DNA of 64,000 nt. Source: Dipetalonema caudispina (lineage: Eukaryota; Nematoda; Chromadorea; Rhabditida; Onchocercidae). Below the pieces are notes generated by a model that saw only the letters and a list, made by a program, of their open reading frames with translations, did no database searches and was not told the DNA's origin. Numbering within the stretch: the first letter of the stretch is position 1; every line of letters starts with the position of its first letter. The position numbers were made by a program, and so were the translations under genes. Shown here piece by piece: positions 1 through 12,900 of this stretch. The DNA is taken from the NCBI GenBank assembly GCA_013365325.1, contig JABVXV010000205.1, positions 38,921-102,920 of the forward strand, read 5' to 3'.

Positions 1-3000
1 TACTTCAATAATTGAAAAAAAAGATCATCGAAACTAAAATGGATAATTTTTGAAAACAAAATTGAAAAAAAATTTCGTTCCATTAATGCTTTGAATTTAA
101 TTATTACTGAAATGAAACTTTTTGGATGCCATAAATTAACTTCCATTCAAGTAGAACAATTCTAGGTATTAAAGGTTAAAAAATTTTGTTGTTTCATTTG
201 GGAAAGGAATAAAGAGGAACTCCTCTAAAACGAAAAATGAATGTCTTCTGTTTTCTTGCTAATTAATCACTCATTAATTGAAGAACATTCCAAACCTGGA
301 AATATATATTAAATATTACGCACAATTTTTGTTTTCAAACTCTAACGTTTTGTTTTTAAAATTAGTAATGGTAGAGATGATGAAAAATAAAGTAAAATTA
401 TGCAGCTTTTATGCTAAAAAGAATAATACTAATAAATTAATGGAAGTTATTAGGAAATTAAAATAATCATCAGAAATTTTATCACACAAATGATCCTACT
501 AAATATCAAAATCAAACCATCCTCATTTAAACTGTTATTGTAATATGCATATTTAATCAGTTTAGTAATGATAAAATTCGATATGATAAATGTATGGATA
601 ATTTTATTCTTATCATTTTCCTACCTCCTTTTTTTGGTAAAAATTTGATAATATTTGATGTCCGTAAATTCTTCATGATTTTTTGATAATATATTTAATA
701 GTCTTGACAAATACTGATAAATATTATGACTTTCTGATGATAAGATTTTTGACAATTCTGATAATCATTAACAGATATCATTCATTCGTGCCATATGATT
801 TATGGTTATTTTGAAATAAACAATGATATTAACTACGGTAAAGGAATATCATTAAGATAATTTATGAATGAATTAGAAATATTTATCGCAACATGATTAC
901 TATCGTTTAGTAGTAGCTATTTCGACAAGCAAACATTTGTCGAAATTTTACAACAAAGTTCAAAAAAGTTTAAGTTTCTTTTTTTGCTTTTAATTTGAAG
1001 CAAATGGGAAAAAGGAAAGGAAAAGATAAAAAATAAGATAAATGTGTAGATAATTTGCAATTTTAGAGACCGAAAGTTTAGTTTTCACATAGTAATATTA
1101 ATTTTTCGAACAAATATCAACTGTTTAACATTAACGTATGTTAACTAATTTTTGAACAAACTAATTAACTTTCATTTGCACCAATGATCTTTAAGCGATT
1201 GTGCAACCAATCTAATCATTGTAATTATAATTGTAATTAAGAAAATAAAACAATATGCTTGCAATATTTGGTAAGGGAGATAAAATTATCATCGTAATAA
1301 TTAATACTTTTAATTAATTATAATTGTGTTCAACAAGTGATTTCGTTTATTTGCATTATTAGTATCTCTTGTTATTATATTATTGTTATTACTACTGTTA
1401 TTATTGTTATTATCATTATTATCATTATTATTTCTATTATTATTTTATTAATATAAAATTGAATCGTAATTTCTTCAGTTAAAAGCATAATATTCGCAAT
1501 ATTATAACAATAATTTTTAGATTACAAAAATTTGGATTTGCTGCTTACTTTTTAGTGTTATTAATAAACATATATATCGGAATTATATGTAATACAAATA
1601 TTTTCAGGAATTAAAAATTAACTTATTAGTCATTAATTTATTTCAAAGCATGCGAATATATTTAAAAACTGGAAAACTGATATCTTTTTTTCCTTTTCTT
1701 TTATTTTATTCAAAATTTCCACGATTATACACATGCATGCATCTTGCATTGACTACATGCATGCTTGCATCCTTTGCAATTCATTTCTTCCTGTCTCTTC
1801 TTTGCTATGCAATTAAGTTCCACAAACATTTTGTATTTATTGAAATAATTATAAATTTCATTTTGCATACTTCTATCTTTTACTATCCATTTTTAACATG
1901 CAATTAACTTGCAAGCTATGGAAAATTATTGTTTAGTCTATAAAAATTTACAACTTATAATAATTCTTCTTTTCATCCTTCCTTTCCTTTTTTCGTTTTT
2001 ATTTTTTTTTTTTTTTTTCATTCTTTTTCTTTTTCTTTCAATGTTTTTTTTTTTTGTTACTAAAATAGAAAAGTGCAGGAAAAGAATATATGAAATGATG
2101 AATTGTGCGGTAGTTTGTACACCAATAAGATATTTCTTTGAATAAAACAAAAAGACTTTTTAAATTTAAAAAAGAGACAAAAGATTTCTAGAAAATATTT
2201 TATATTATAAATTAATATTTATGCATATTAGCCTATTTAGAGGTGAATAAAAGATATTTGGAGAAAAAGAAGTAAAAAAAAAAGAGAGAAAATAAATCTT
2301 GTTTTTTTTGTAATTATTATTCAAAGAAAGAAAATTTAATTTAGGATTATATTTTTTTTTTTTTTTGAGAAGCATAAAAGCATCAACAATTTATGGTTTA
2401 AAAATGCAAAATAGTTTGGAAAATTTATGTCTTTTAAGTTTTCCATTTGCCAGACACATTAACTTTGAAAACGGCTAATGAACCTTTGGAGAATTATTTG
2501 TGCTTGATATCTAGTTAATTTAATTTAATTATTGTCGAAAAATATTGTTTCATTTATTCTTGTAACAATCATTTCAATTACTGGAAAAATGGATTAAAAT
2601 GGATTAAATCGTTCACTGTAATTTTATCAGTAATATATGTCAGAAGTGGAAGATGAATTATTTTTAAGGAGCTTCAAATTTTGCTAAGGACATGTGATTT
2701 TTGTCAAAATTCGAGAAACAAAATTTAAAAAAAAAATGGAAAGAAATTTAATTAGACGCATAAATATAATAATATTGCAATGATGCATGTTGGTATGTCA
2801 CAATATACGTTGAAATTTTAAGTTTTTATTTAGAAATAAACTAAAATTTTAAATTAAGGGTGATTAACAGGTATTGTTTTTGATCGATTGATTTATTGAT
2901 CTGAAATAATTTAAACTGATTCTGGACGTCAGCTTTTATGCAATCCACAATTAATGAGTCAATAGAATAATTAATGCTTACAAAGAAAAATGCAAAAAAT

Positions 3001-3978
3001 TTCCCTGTCAACAAATAATTACACATACAAAAGGAACGATAAAATTTTTAACTGAAACAATTATTATGAGAAAAAAGTTCAAATTTAATCCTGGCCAAAT
3101 CGCATATTATTTTATTTATCGAATATAATACTCGATAATAGAACAGACGAATTAAAATGAACAATTCCCCAAATTATATTGTGAAAAATGAAAAATTTTT
3201 CTCATTTAAAATGTGAAATATCTATTTAAAAAAATCTCGGCTTGTTATAATTTGGGAAATTTTAAACTCTTTTACAAAAAATTAAAGAAGTTTTTTCGGT
3301 CCTTTGATAATTTTCGAATTTTTCTATGCAAACTGGAGTAAATTGTATAAAAATAAACTTATATGTTACAATATTTTACAAAAAGTGGGAGATAAACAAA
3401 TTTTAAGCAAACGAAATGGTCAAGAAATGATGGAAACGAAAGATAGGAAGAAATCATTACCTGGTAACAGTAACCACCTTACAAACGTGATGATTTGGAA
3501 TAAGGCAAATACGTAGAAATTTTTGAAATAAAAGAATAGAAATAATTCAATTAGTTTAAAAAAAATTTTACAAGCAAAAGTTTCTAAATATAACCAAAAT
3601 CTTAATAAAATCGATTTGTTTTAGTTTTTTTTTTTCGTTCTTTCAACAAAAAATGTATTTACTAACATATTGTAAGAGAAAGTAATTTTTAGAAATTTTA
3701 AAGTCATTCAGTAAATAAGTTGTTGGGAAGAATTATTTTGCAAAGAAAAAATATCAAGAGAAAAAGTTTGATTTCAGCAAAAGTGATTAAAATTTACAAG
3801 CGTAAATAAAGCTAATGTTATGCAAAATCATTTATATGTGAACATAAAAAACATTATTTAAATTATTAAAAAGAATAAGCCTTCAAGTTTTCAATTTTTT
3901 CGGCACTTCATAAAATTTTGATTTAGGTTTACTTTTTCTTTTTCACAATAAATCGAATCATGTTTTTCGATCAGATAA
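1..3978. other. Intergenic AT-rich DNA downstream of the mannosidase gene
   Basis: No exon chain with splice sites or recognisable protein was found on either strand. The short ORFs here are low-complexity (F/K/N/I-rich) and look like chance. It holds T and A homopolymer runs (for example near 2000-2055) and a TTA/ATT-type microsatellite near 1370-1450. A patch at about 1731-1780 repeats the word ATGCATGC. Confidence 0.6.
1370..1450. repeat. Imperfect (TTA/ATT)n microsatellite
   Basis: The stretch is dominated by TTATTA-type triplets with interruptions (GTT, CAT, ACT). It lies in non-coding DNA and is a simple-sequence repeat. Confidence 0.75.
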
Positions 3979-6900
3979 TTAATTGAACCGTATGAGATAA
4001 GTTGCAAAATCGTTTGGTTCCAAGAAAAATGTCACCTTTTCGTAATGCACTTCTTTGCTTATTTGTTTGATACCATTTAGTAATGTCTTTTGCACCGTTG
4101 TCACACCAATAGATTGCATATATTTTTTCAACGCTAACTGCAATTCACCCATACAGAGACTTCTATAGGATATATTTGATGGTGTAGATTACGACATTAC
4201 AGTATGAAATATTTCAATGCCATTTTCAGATAGATACGGTAAGAGAAATTTAGGCTTACTTAATTTTCCATAATTTTAATATGCATGACTAAAGTCAAAT
4301 AAATGTTATTCTGCTCTGATAAAATTTAGCAATTCTTTCCTAAAACAAAATTCGAAAGGATTACATCATTCCAATTGTACAAAAGAATTGTTTATCTGAT
4401 TGAATTGTCTTAATTTTAAATTTCCCGCACCCATGATCTAATTTAAATCTTCAACGACGCCTAAGAAAATTTTTGGCATTTGAAAAAGTCTAGTAATGAG
4501 CACCTATCTCAAAGGATCTATTGAACAAACATTTTCCCTTTTTAAATATTTCGTTCAAGTAGTTCACTGAGGTATTACATAAACCAATGATGTGATAATC
4601 ATTTCATATGTCCCAGCCACTGATATAATTTATTAAATCAGTTAATTTTCTTCACAACCTTATTTTTAACATAATCATTAATAGCTAGTGTATGGATGAC
4701 AAAAATAAACCATTGTATCTTAAAAATATTTGCCAAGTATAAAGCTTACATCAAGTTCGTTTCCGCGGCATGTCGGGGGCCTTAAACTAGTACAATCAAT
4801 ACCCGCTTTATACAATATCATTAATCGCCGATTTATATCGGATGCTAAAGGACGGACGGTTAATAATTGCACGTCGCACGGGAATGACTGAAGATGATGA
4901 AGTGGTGAATTTTCAAGAATTCCTGAAATTCTTGCCGTTTTTTGTTTTTCAGCTAATGAGTTACTCTATCACCAAATGTTGAAAAAAAATTCCGAAATTA
5001 TAAGAGAAAAAAGTTATTATATTTTTTTTCGGAAAAATATCCTTATTATTTACGAGTTAAATTATGTCAGAATTGAAATATTGCTGATGTTCAAATGTTC
5101 GATTCATAAATGATATGATTACACTATTATGAATTGATTAACTGGAATGATTACTTACCGGAAATGACAAAAATATTCGGCTCATAAATGAGTGATTGTA
5201 GAGCTAAATGAGCATTAAGCGTGTTGTATGCAAATCGTCGTTGATGCTATTCATTAAAATGGTTTAAAAAGGAACGAAAACTAAATTTAAAAGGTGAAAA
5301 AAGGCAACGAATTTCTTTGAGCATTAAGTGTGTTATATGCAAATTGTTGTTGTTGTTGCTGTTAATTAGAAATTTTTATAAAAAGCTGAACTTGGAAATT
5401 TAAAAAAAGGAACAATTTTCTTTAAAGAATTTTTTCTTGAAAACAGATCAAGCGATATTATAATATAATTTTCATGCAATGATGATTGTTGTTTTATAAT
5501 TTTCAAATCTTGTGAAATATAGCTTAGTTATTGGTAAAAATCGATACTTAATTATTTAATGGAAATTATAAACATAAAATTGTAGTGTTTACTTTATCCT
5601 TAACTGGTATCATTTCTTCTATAACAAACGTGAATGCCATATTAACCGGTAAATTGTCCGTTAATAAACTATCATCATCGGACCCGAGACCTTTTCCATC
5701 ATCCATACTTAAACGGCGATCTACAAAATAACAAAAAGAACACAAAAAGAATTAAAGAGTACCTTATCGATTTCATAAAATGCCGCTAGTAGTTTTGTAA
5801 TCAGAGAAGTGTAGTAAATTTTAATTTCTATCAATTTCAAAATTTAATCATCAATGTTGTTGAGTTTCAAGCTAATTTTATTACTTACCAAGCATGATTT
5901 CGAAATTTACTTTTTCAAATGTTCTAATACCGTGCGGAACATTACTAAGAATTGAAAGTCGTTTAGACCGATCTTGCAATACCAATGCTGTTGGCATTGG
6001 ATAATAATTCATTTCCGGTCGATCAAATGTATTGTATTCAGCTCTTTTAAGTAACTAAAATTTGAATTCTATGAATAATTCTCTCTAAAAAAACTTGCTC
6101 ATTTTATTATTAACAGGTAATCTTAACAAATAATGAATTTTTTGGATATAAATAATAAAATATTCATGCATAAGCAATTATGAAACTCAAATTATTCTAA
6201 GATTTTCTCAACTGGGGAAAAAAATAATATGAGAAACTGAAAATTTAAAACTTTGTTTAGTTTTCCTTTTAACCTATTTGAGACAAAGGAAGTACGGAAA
6301 GAAGTAAATAAATGAGTTTTTTATGCATCACATTCATTATAGCATGCAAGCATAAATTCCGGAATTACAAAGGAATTAAGAAAATGAAATGAACCAGTTA
6401 AATACTCGATGAAAGTAATTGGAAACAACGGCACCATAAATGATTTCCATGACTTAAAGCTTTTCCGGAATATAATTGATAAATTACTTGCATAAAAGCT
6501 TACTTGTATTCCATTATTATCGGTGTAATATACGATATCATCTGGCATCATGTCGGTTACAAATTCTGTGATTAATTCAACATTTGACATTTTTCGTATA
6601 TCAATACGAAGTTGCATGTGCAAACGGCTTTCTTCTGCTCCTTATAATAAGACATTTTTTAAAAATTCAAAAATTCCAATAGCAAAATTAGCAAATTATT
6701 AGTGTCAGTTAATGAAAAATTTTTTCAAATGAATGATGAAATGCTGAGAATTTCAACAAGCAATTAAAAACTTAACACAATTTTCTTGTTTACAAATAAG
6801 AAATTCGGAAGTTACATACCCGAAATATTGTTAACTGAGAGACGTTGTTTTATGAATTTTGATAACGTATAAGCAGTTTGACGTAGTGGTCCCGAAACAA

Positions 6901-9900
6901 TAAACATTTCTGTACCAATCATTTCTAATTTCTGAAATTGCTCATTTTAGATAAATCTTTGATAAAATTTTGGTGATTAATAAAAAAAGAAGTAAAATGT
7001 TGTGCGTTCCAGAATTTGACAAGTGTTGTTTCGTGATAAATCTATCAATTCAATTTCTTTACAAACATTTACTAATTAAATTTAAAATATATCCTTCGTT
7101 TTTAATTCTCCCAATAACTGAATCATTTCATATATCATTTAGAAAAGAATAAACTGTGAATTGATGTATTCAAAATACTGCATTAAATACATACCATAAA
7201 TCAATTTTTATGTTACATATTATAGAAAATAGTAATTTGCTACCGTAAGGTTCATTACCATAACATACCGTAAGTTTCTCATTTTTAAGTGTCATCACAT
7301 ATGCACCGCTACTGGTACTGCTGTAATAACTGAAATCCTGTGTACATCGTAAATATTCCGTTCCATTCGTTATAGTGTTCAAATATATCGCCTAAATTTT
7401 TTTGGCAGCTTTGTTACTAATGATTGGCTTTTTTCTTGGCTTATAAAAATCTTATTTCTCTTTTTCTTGAAAAAATTCCGGAAAAATGCAAAATTCACTC
7501 ATATAATTGGAACTGTTCAATGATACCGCGCATCAATTCAACTAACTAAACATTTTTCATTAGTTTAAGTACCAAAAATATACCGAAATTTCATGAAAAA
7601 TTTTAACATTTTGGATTTCTATCAATTCTGCGAGATATTTTCGAAATTCGAATAAAACTACTTATACCTTTCAGAAAATTTAAATTGTAATGAAGGAAGA
7701 AAAAATTCGAATTTTCAAAAAATACTTCTAATAATCCGCTTGTAGGATTCAGTTCCACCAACATTCGCGTTGTTTGAAGAAAAAATTCATTCTCGCTTAT
7801 TTTTTCAACATGAAAATGTCTGTAATACAGCATTTGAAATGAGAAAGATAAATTTTTCAATAATTGACCTGGAAAAAAGTGAAATTTTAACTTTTTTTTT
7901 GCTTATCTTTAGTCAATTTTTAAAAAGTCATTTAATCGCTTCTCATTGATATGCCAAAATGATCATAGACTTAACAAAATTAGCATAAAACAAAGTATGA
8001 ATATATTTTTTATATTTCCTATAAGTTATTTAGAAGATTTCCGGCCGATGTTAACTACATGGAGCAACCTAACCATAACGAATAGAGAAAAAAAGTATTG
8101 TTATCAGTTTTTCATTTTACATAAGGCCTGATAATCAGTAACATCCATTTCATAATTATATTATTGTCTAACAAATATTAAACAGAATATCGGAACATGA
8201 ATAAAGTTAGTATTTACTGAAAACAAAATACTGTAGAAGAGTTCTGAGAAATATCATTTCAGACTTTTTTTCATTTCTTCATTGTTTACATTATTTATTA
8301 ATTTTTTATTAAATTTAAAATCAAGAAAAAAGTACAGCAATTTTATACTTTGAAATGTGTTTCATCGTTCTTAACGACTTCATTGGTGTTAAGATTTGAG
8401 TAACTTTAGTTGTTGCAGAATAATTCTTTTGAATTGTGCAATGAATAAATGATAAAGCCTTGAGAAATGTAAAGAAAACCAGCTGAAAGTAATTTATTAA
8501 TTTATTATTAACTAATCATTTCATACAGATCATAATTGAGTTTTTGTTGAAAACATTTTCCCTTATTATAAGTAAACGCAATGAATTTGAAACTGAATTT
8601 AGAAAGTTTAATCTTAAAGATTTTATTGTATCCAAGGTTGAAACAAATAAAAAAAATTGAATTACCAAGTAATTTTCCGTAAATTCACCACTAATTGCAT
8701 CAAAATATGGTTCAACTTGAGCCTGTATAGGTCCTTCCGTTCCAGTCACAATTATATCGGGATCAGATACTTGCAATTCGATTGTTTCAACTCTTTCGTA
8801 TGGCTCATTATTGTATATCAGTATTGTTCTGTTAATTGACCTTTACGTACATTTTTTCTTTCATGAGAAAAATTGATGGTGATTACTGTACCATGCAGAA
8901 GTGTATAATACACAGTACCATACTTGAAGATTACTGTGTAACAAATAAATAATTATCATATAGTTGAGATTAAATTATAAATTCTAATGAATATCTCAGC
9001 TTAATTCTTCATGAGTTTTTCTATCAAACAATAGGATTCTTGGAAATTTGGGAGAAATGTAAGCTATGCAAATGATATACGACAAACTTTACTCAATTTC
9101 TAGTTCTTAATTGTTTTTCTATGAATTACCAGGACGTTAACAGCTTAAAAGCGAGCTTTAAAATATAACAAACTTTGGTTGATCCATATTGATTATTTTC
9201 TTGCTGCTACTTTCATTATATATTAATGAAATATTATCCTGAAAAATTCCCCAAAATCCAAGCTATTTATCCTTGTAATATAGCCATAACCCTTTTGAAT
9301 AATTTCAAAAGCCCTTTTTTTGAATAATTTTCAAATGCAATTATTAATAAGCGAAAAAGAATAGAAAATGAATGACGTTTAATGTTCAAAATTAGTAACG
9401 GAAACTTCAAAAATTTCTACATATTAAGTGATCTTTATAAAATTTCTTAGACATTTTTTATTACTTTTGGAAGAAGCATTTTTTAGCTGTTCATTTTTCG
9501 AATTACTAAAAGTTTCACTAAAATTATCAAAGATTACTGTTTCAAAATTATTTAAGCGTAGTAATGTGCTTAATGAAATCCTTAGCACATTTTCGGCAAT
9601 TTTTATTGCAGCAAACAAACGCTCTGAATAATCCTTCATCACATGAATTTTGCTTGTTCCTGCAAAAAAAAAAGAAAAAAATTGCTTATTTTATACAATT
9701 GCAACAAATTGTTCTTTGCATGAAAATTTTCGTAATGTGGAAAATTGTTGGATAAATTAAGTTATAAATTAAATTAATAAATTGTAAATTAAAATATGTC
9801 TTTGTTCAACTATTATAAGCTAAGAAAGAGCGAGAGAGAGGAGAAAAAAGAGAGAGGAAAAGAAAAACAAATAACTATAAAGTTTATCATTCACCTGTGA

Positions 9901-12900
9901 TAGCATCATGATGCTGAAAAAGTGCCAAATTTCGCCGGGCTATCGTAAGTTGCTGTTGAATAATTTGGCGATTTTTCGCAGATAAATATGTAAAAGCACT
10001 GGCACTTAATAAATCTGCAGCTCTTATAAATGACTAAAAATTTTTGCTGAATTAAAATTTTTTAATTTTCTTTAGGAAAAAAGAAATTGAAATTCATCAT
10101 CAAATAACTAAAAGTAAAGTGAAGAGTTAAATTTATATCTGCTCAAAAAAAAAAGACGGCAATCTATTGATAAATTATGTTTTAAGCTGAATTCGAAAAT
10201 TTTGCAATAAACTATTCCCAATAGATTAGGTCAGGAGAGTATAATTGCACAGCAAAAATTTACACAAAATTTTAAAATTTTGCTCAAATATTTGATTGAA
10301 AATTTGCATGAATGATAATATAATAATAAGCAAATTTTGTTAATTTTAAATTTTTTAAGCAAAATTTAATCCAAAAATTTACATGTAACTCTCGTTCTTG
10401 TCTTTTATAGAATGGTCGTGTGGTATAATATCCAGTCCAATAATTACCAAGAGGACATTGATAAGGGAAGAAATCACCGGATAATGTTGCTGGTATTTTC
10501 TTTTTAGCCTTATTGTTTTGTTCTAATGCATCGAAATATTCCGTTAATGTACCAAATCTGTATATTTCTGATTTAAAAAATTAAAGGAATTTCAAAATTC
10601 TTCCATTTTCCAAATTGTTTTTTTTTTTTTTTACTTAAAATTCAATGCATGAAGTAAAAAGTGATAAATTAGGAAAAAAATTAAATTAAATTAACAAATG
10701 TTTTTCCAATATTCTCATACCACTGCACAAGTGTATAAGGATCAAAGAAATTTTAGAAGTGAAGTATAAAAAAAAAGAGAAAATTCCTTAATATCTTTCG
10801 AACTTTTTTTGACCTATTTTTTAATAGGATTTTAAATCTGCATTAGTTCAATGAATTCAAATTTAAAGAAATTCAACTTTACGGATGTATAGTAATAAAA
10901 TGAAATGTAAATAACCTAATTCTTGTGCGTTTTGAATTTTTATTAATATAATCAAATAATAAGATCAAATTGTCATATTGTTGATACCATTCTTCTAATT
11001 CAATATATCGGAAATCATCGCCCCAAACTGATAATAAAATATTGCTGCCTTGTTGAAGTGACATTTCTAGGAATGCTTTTTCTAGTTTTAATGCACTGAA
11101 AATAAGAAATTATTAACGCTGCAATTCAAATTTAAAATAGATTTTAAACAGATATTATACACTTTTTTTCAATCTTTCCACTAACTTTTCCATAATTTTA
11201 TTGCAAATTTTCTACCGGAATACTAGATAAATAAATTATTCGTTTAGGTTTAGCCACTTTGCTCGATGAACAGTATCATCAATCTTTCTGATATTATAAT
11301 TTGTATTTCATATAGATTAGCCTAGGGAAATATTCGAATTAAAATTTGAATTCTTCTCAATTACCTTCTATCAATATTTAAATTTGTAATTGGTACAGGA
11401 GCAGTATCAGGACATTTAAAATGATTCAATCTTTTAAAATCATACTGACAACATACAACCGGATCCGGTCCACAATTATTTAATATATCATAATGATCAT
11501 ATGGTAATACATGTGTGTGCATTTCATTTTGACCAGTTTTATCTAAAGTTTAAAAAAAAAATTCAACTATCATAATGAATTTTATGTACTTGAAGTTTGA
11601 ATATTTATTTCGTTGAAATTCAATATCGAACTTCTGTTTAATATGAAATTTTAATGCTTGTTGTGAAATTCTGCTTATTTGCAACAGTTAACTGATAAAT
11701 TTTAATTCATGCTGAATAAATTTTTAATACGATAAATCTATCTTACTGACAAAACTTTTCAGCAGTAATAGATTTAGCTGAATTAAACTTAAATCAAATT
11801 TTTGTCCAGCAAAATATTTGATTTAAATTTGTTTGTGAAAATTTCATCAAATGACAAGAAAATAATTAGCAATAAAGAAGAAAGAGGAAGAAGTGAGTAA
11901 ATTATTTCTAAATATCAGATTATTCTAATGATAATTAATAAATTTCACACTAAGAAATGAATGAAAATTTGATTAAAAATAATAAAATTGAAATTAACCA
12001 AATAATTGTCTCCAGCGGAATGATATAGCTCCATGTCTTCGTAGAAATGTTTTCAAATCATAGTGAATCCTATTAATTACACCACGATTGATACCTGTTT
12101 TTGTGTACAAATATGATACTGATGGTCCATGACCAAATGGATCATTCGACCACATCACTTGAGCTTGTGCATCTAAATTAATTTTTATGTATTTTTTTTT
12201 TCTGTTGAAAAACTACTTAATTTAATTTTTAATTCAATATGAACGAACTTCAAAATTGAAATAGACATGAACAAGTTTTCAGTGAATGCGTGTTCTTTTT
12301 ATCCTTTTTTGAATAAAAAAAAAAGTAATTTTTAAAATAATGATTTAACTTTTTGAATTAAAAAAAAAAAATTTCTAAGCTAAATAGTTGAATTATATTG
12401 TTGTCCTTTAATCACTACCTTCTCATATTTCGAATAGATACGAGTAAAAGAAGTAATGTAAATTTTTTCCTTTAAAAAAACAAATTAATTATTTTTCAAC
12501 TTTTCTTTTTTTTTTTTGAAAAAGACAAATTAGTGAATTAAAAAAATGCTTAAAAGAGAAATGTGACCAAAACAATTTGACCAAAAAAAAAAAAAAATGA
12601 AATTTTATACTTAATTCATTGTATACAAATTGCTGTCCTTCGATAATATTGTCCACAGTTGATGGAAAATAGGTTGTTGCTTCATCTGTCATTACCCAAG
12701 AACCACTTACAATTTCTAACTGTTTGTTTTTAATAAGCCTTAAAACGATTTTTCATCTTCAATTATTTGATTGGTTTTAATTATATAACGCGGTTGGTTT
12801 ATTGTTTTGGATATTCAGAAAATATGAGATTTTTTTTTTTTTTTTTTTCTGTAAAAAACGAAAAAAGAGAAGGTATTAATCAAATAATTGATAAAATAAT

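Noticed and set aside
1650..2150. ORFs of 70-85 aa
   Set aside because: Low-complexity F/L/K-rich translations over T-rich DNA, with no splice partners or recognisable motifs.
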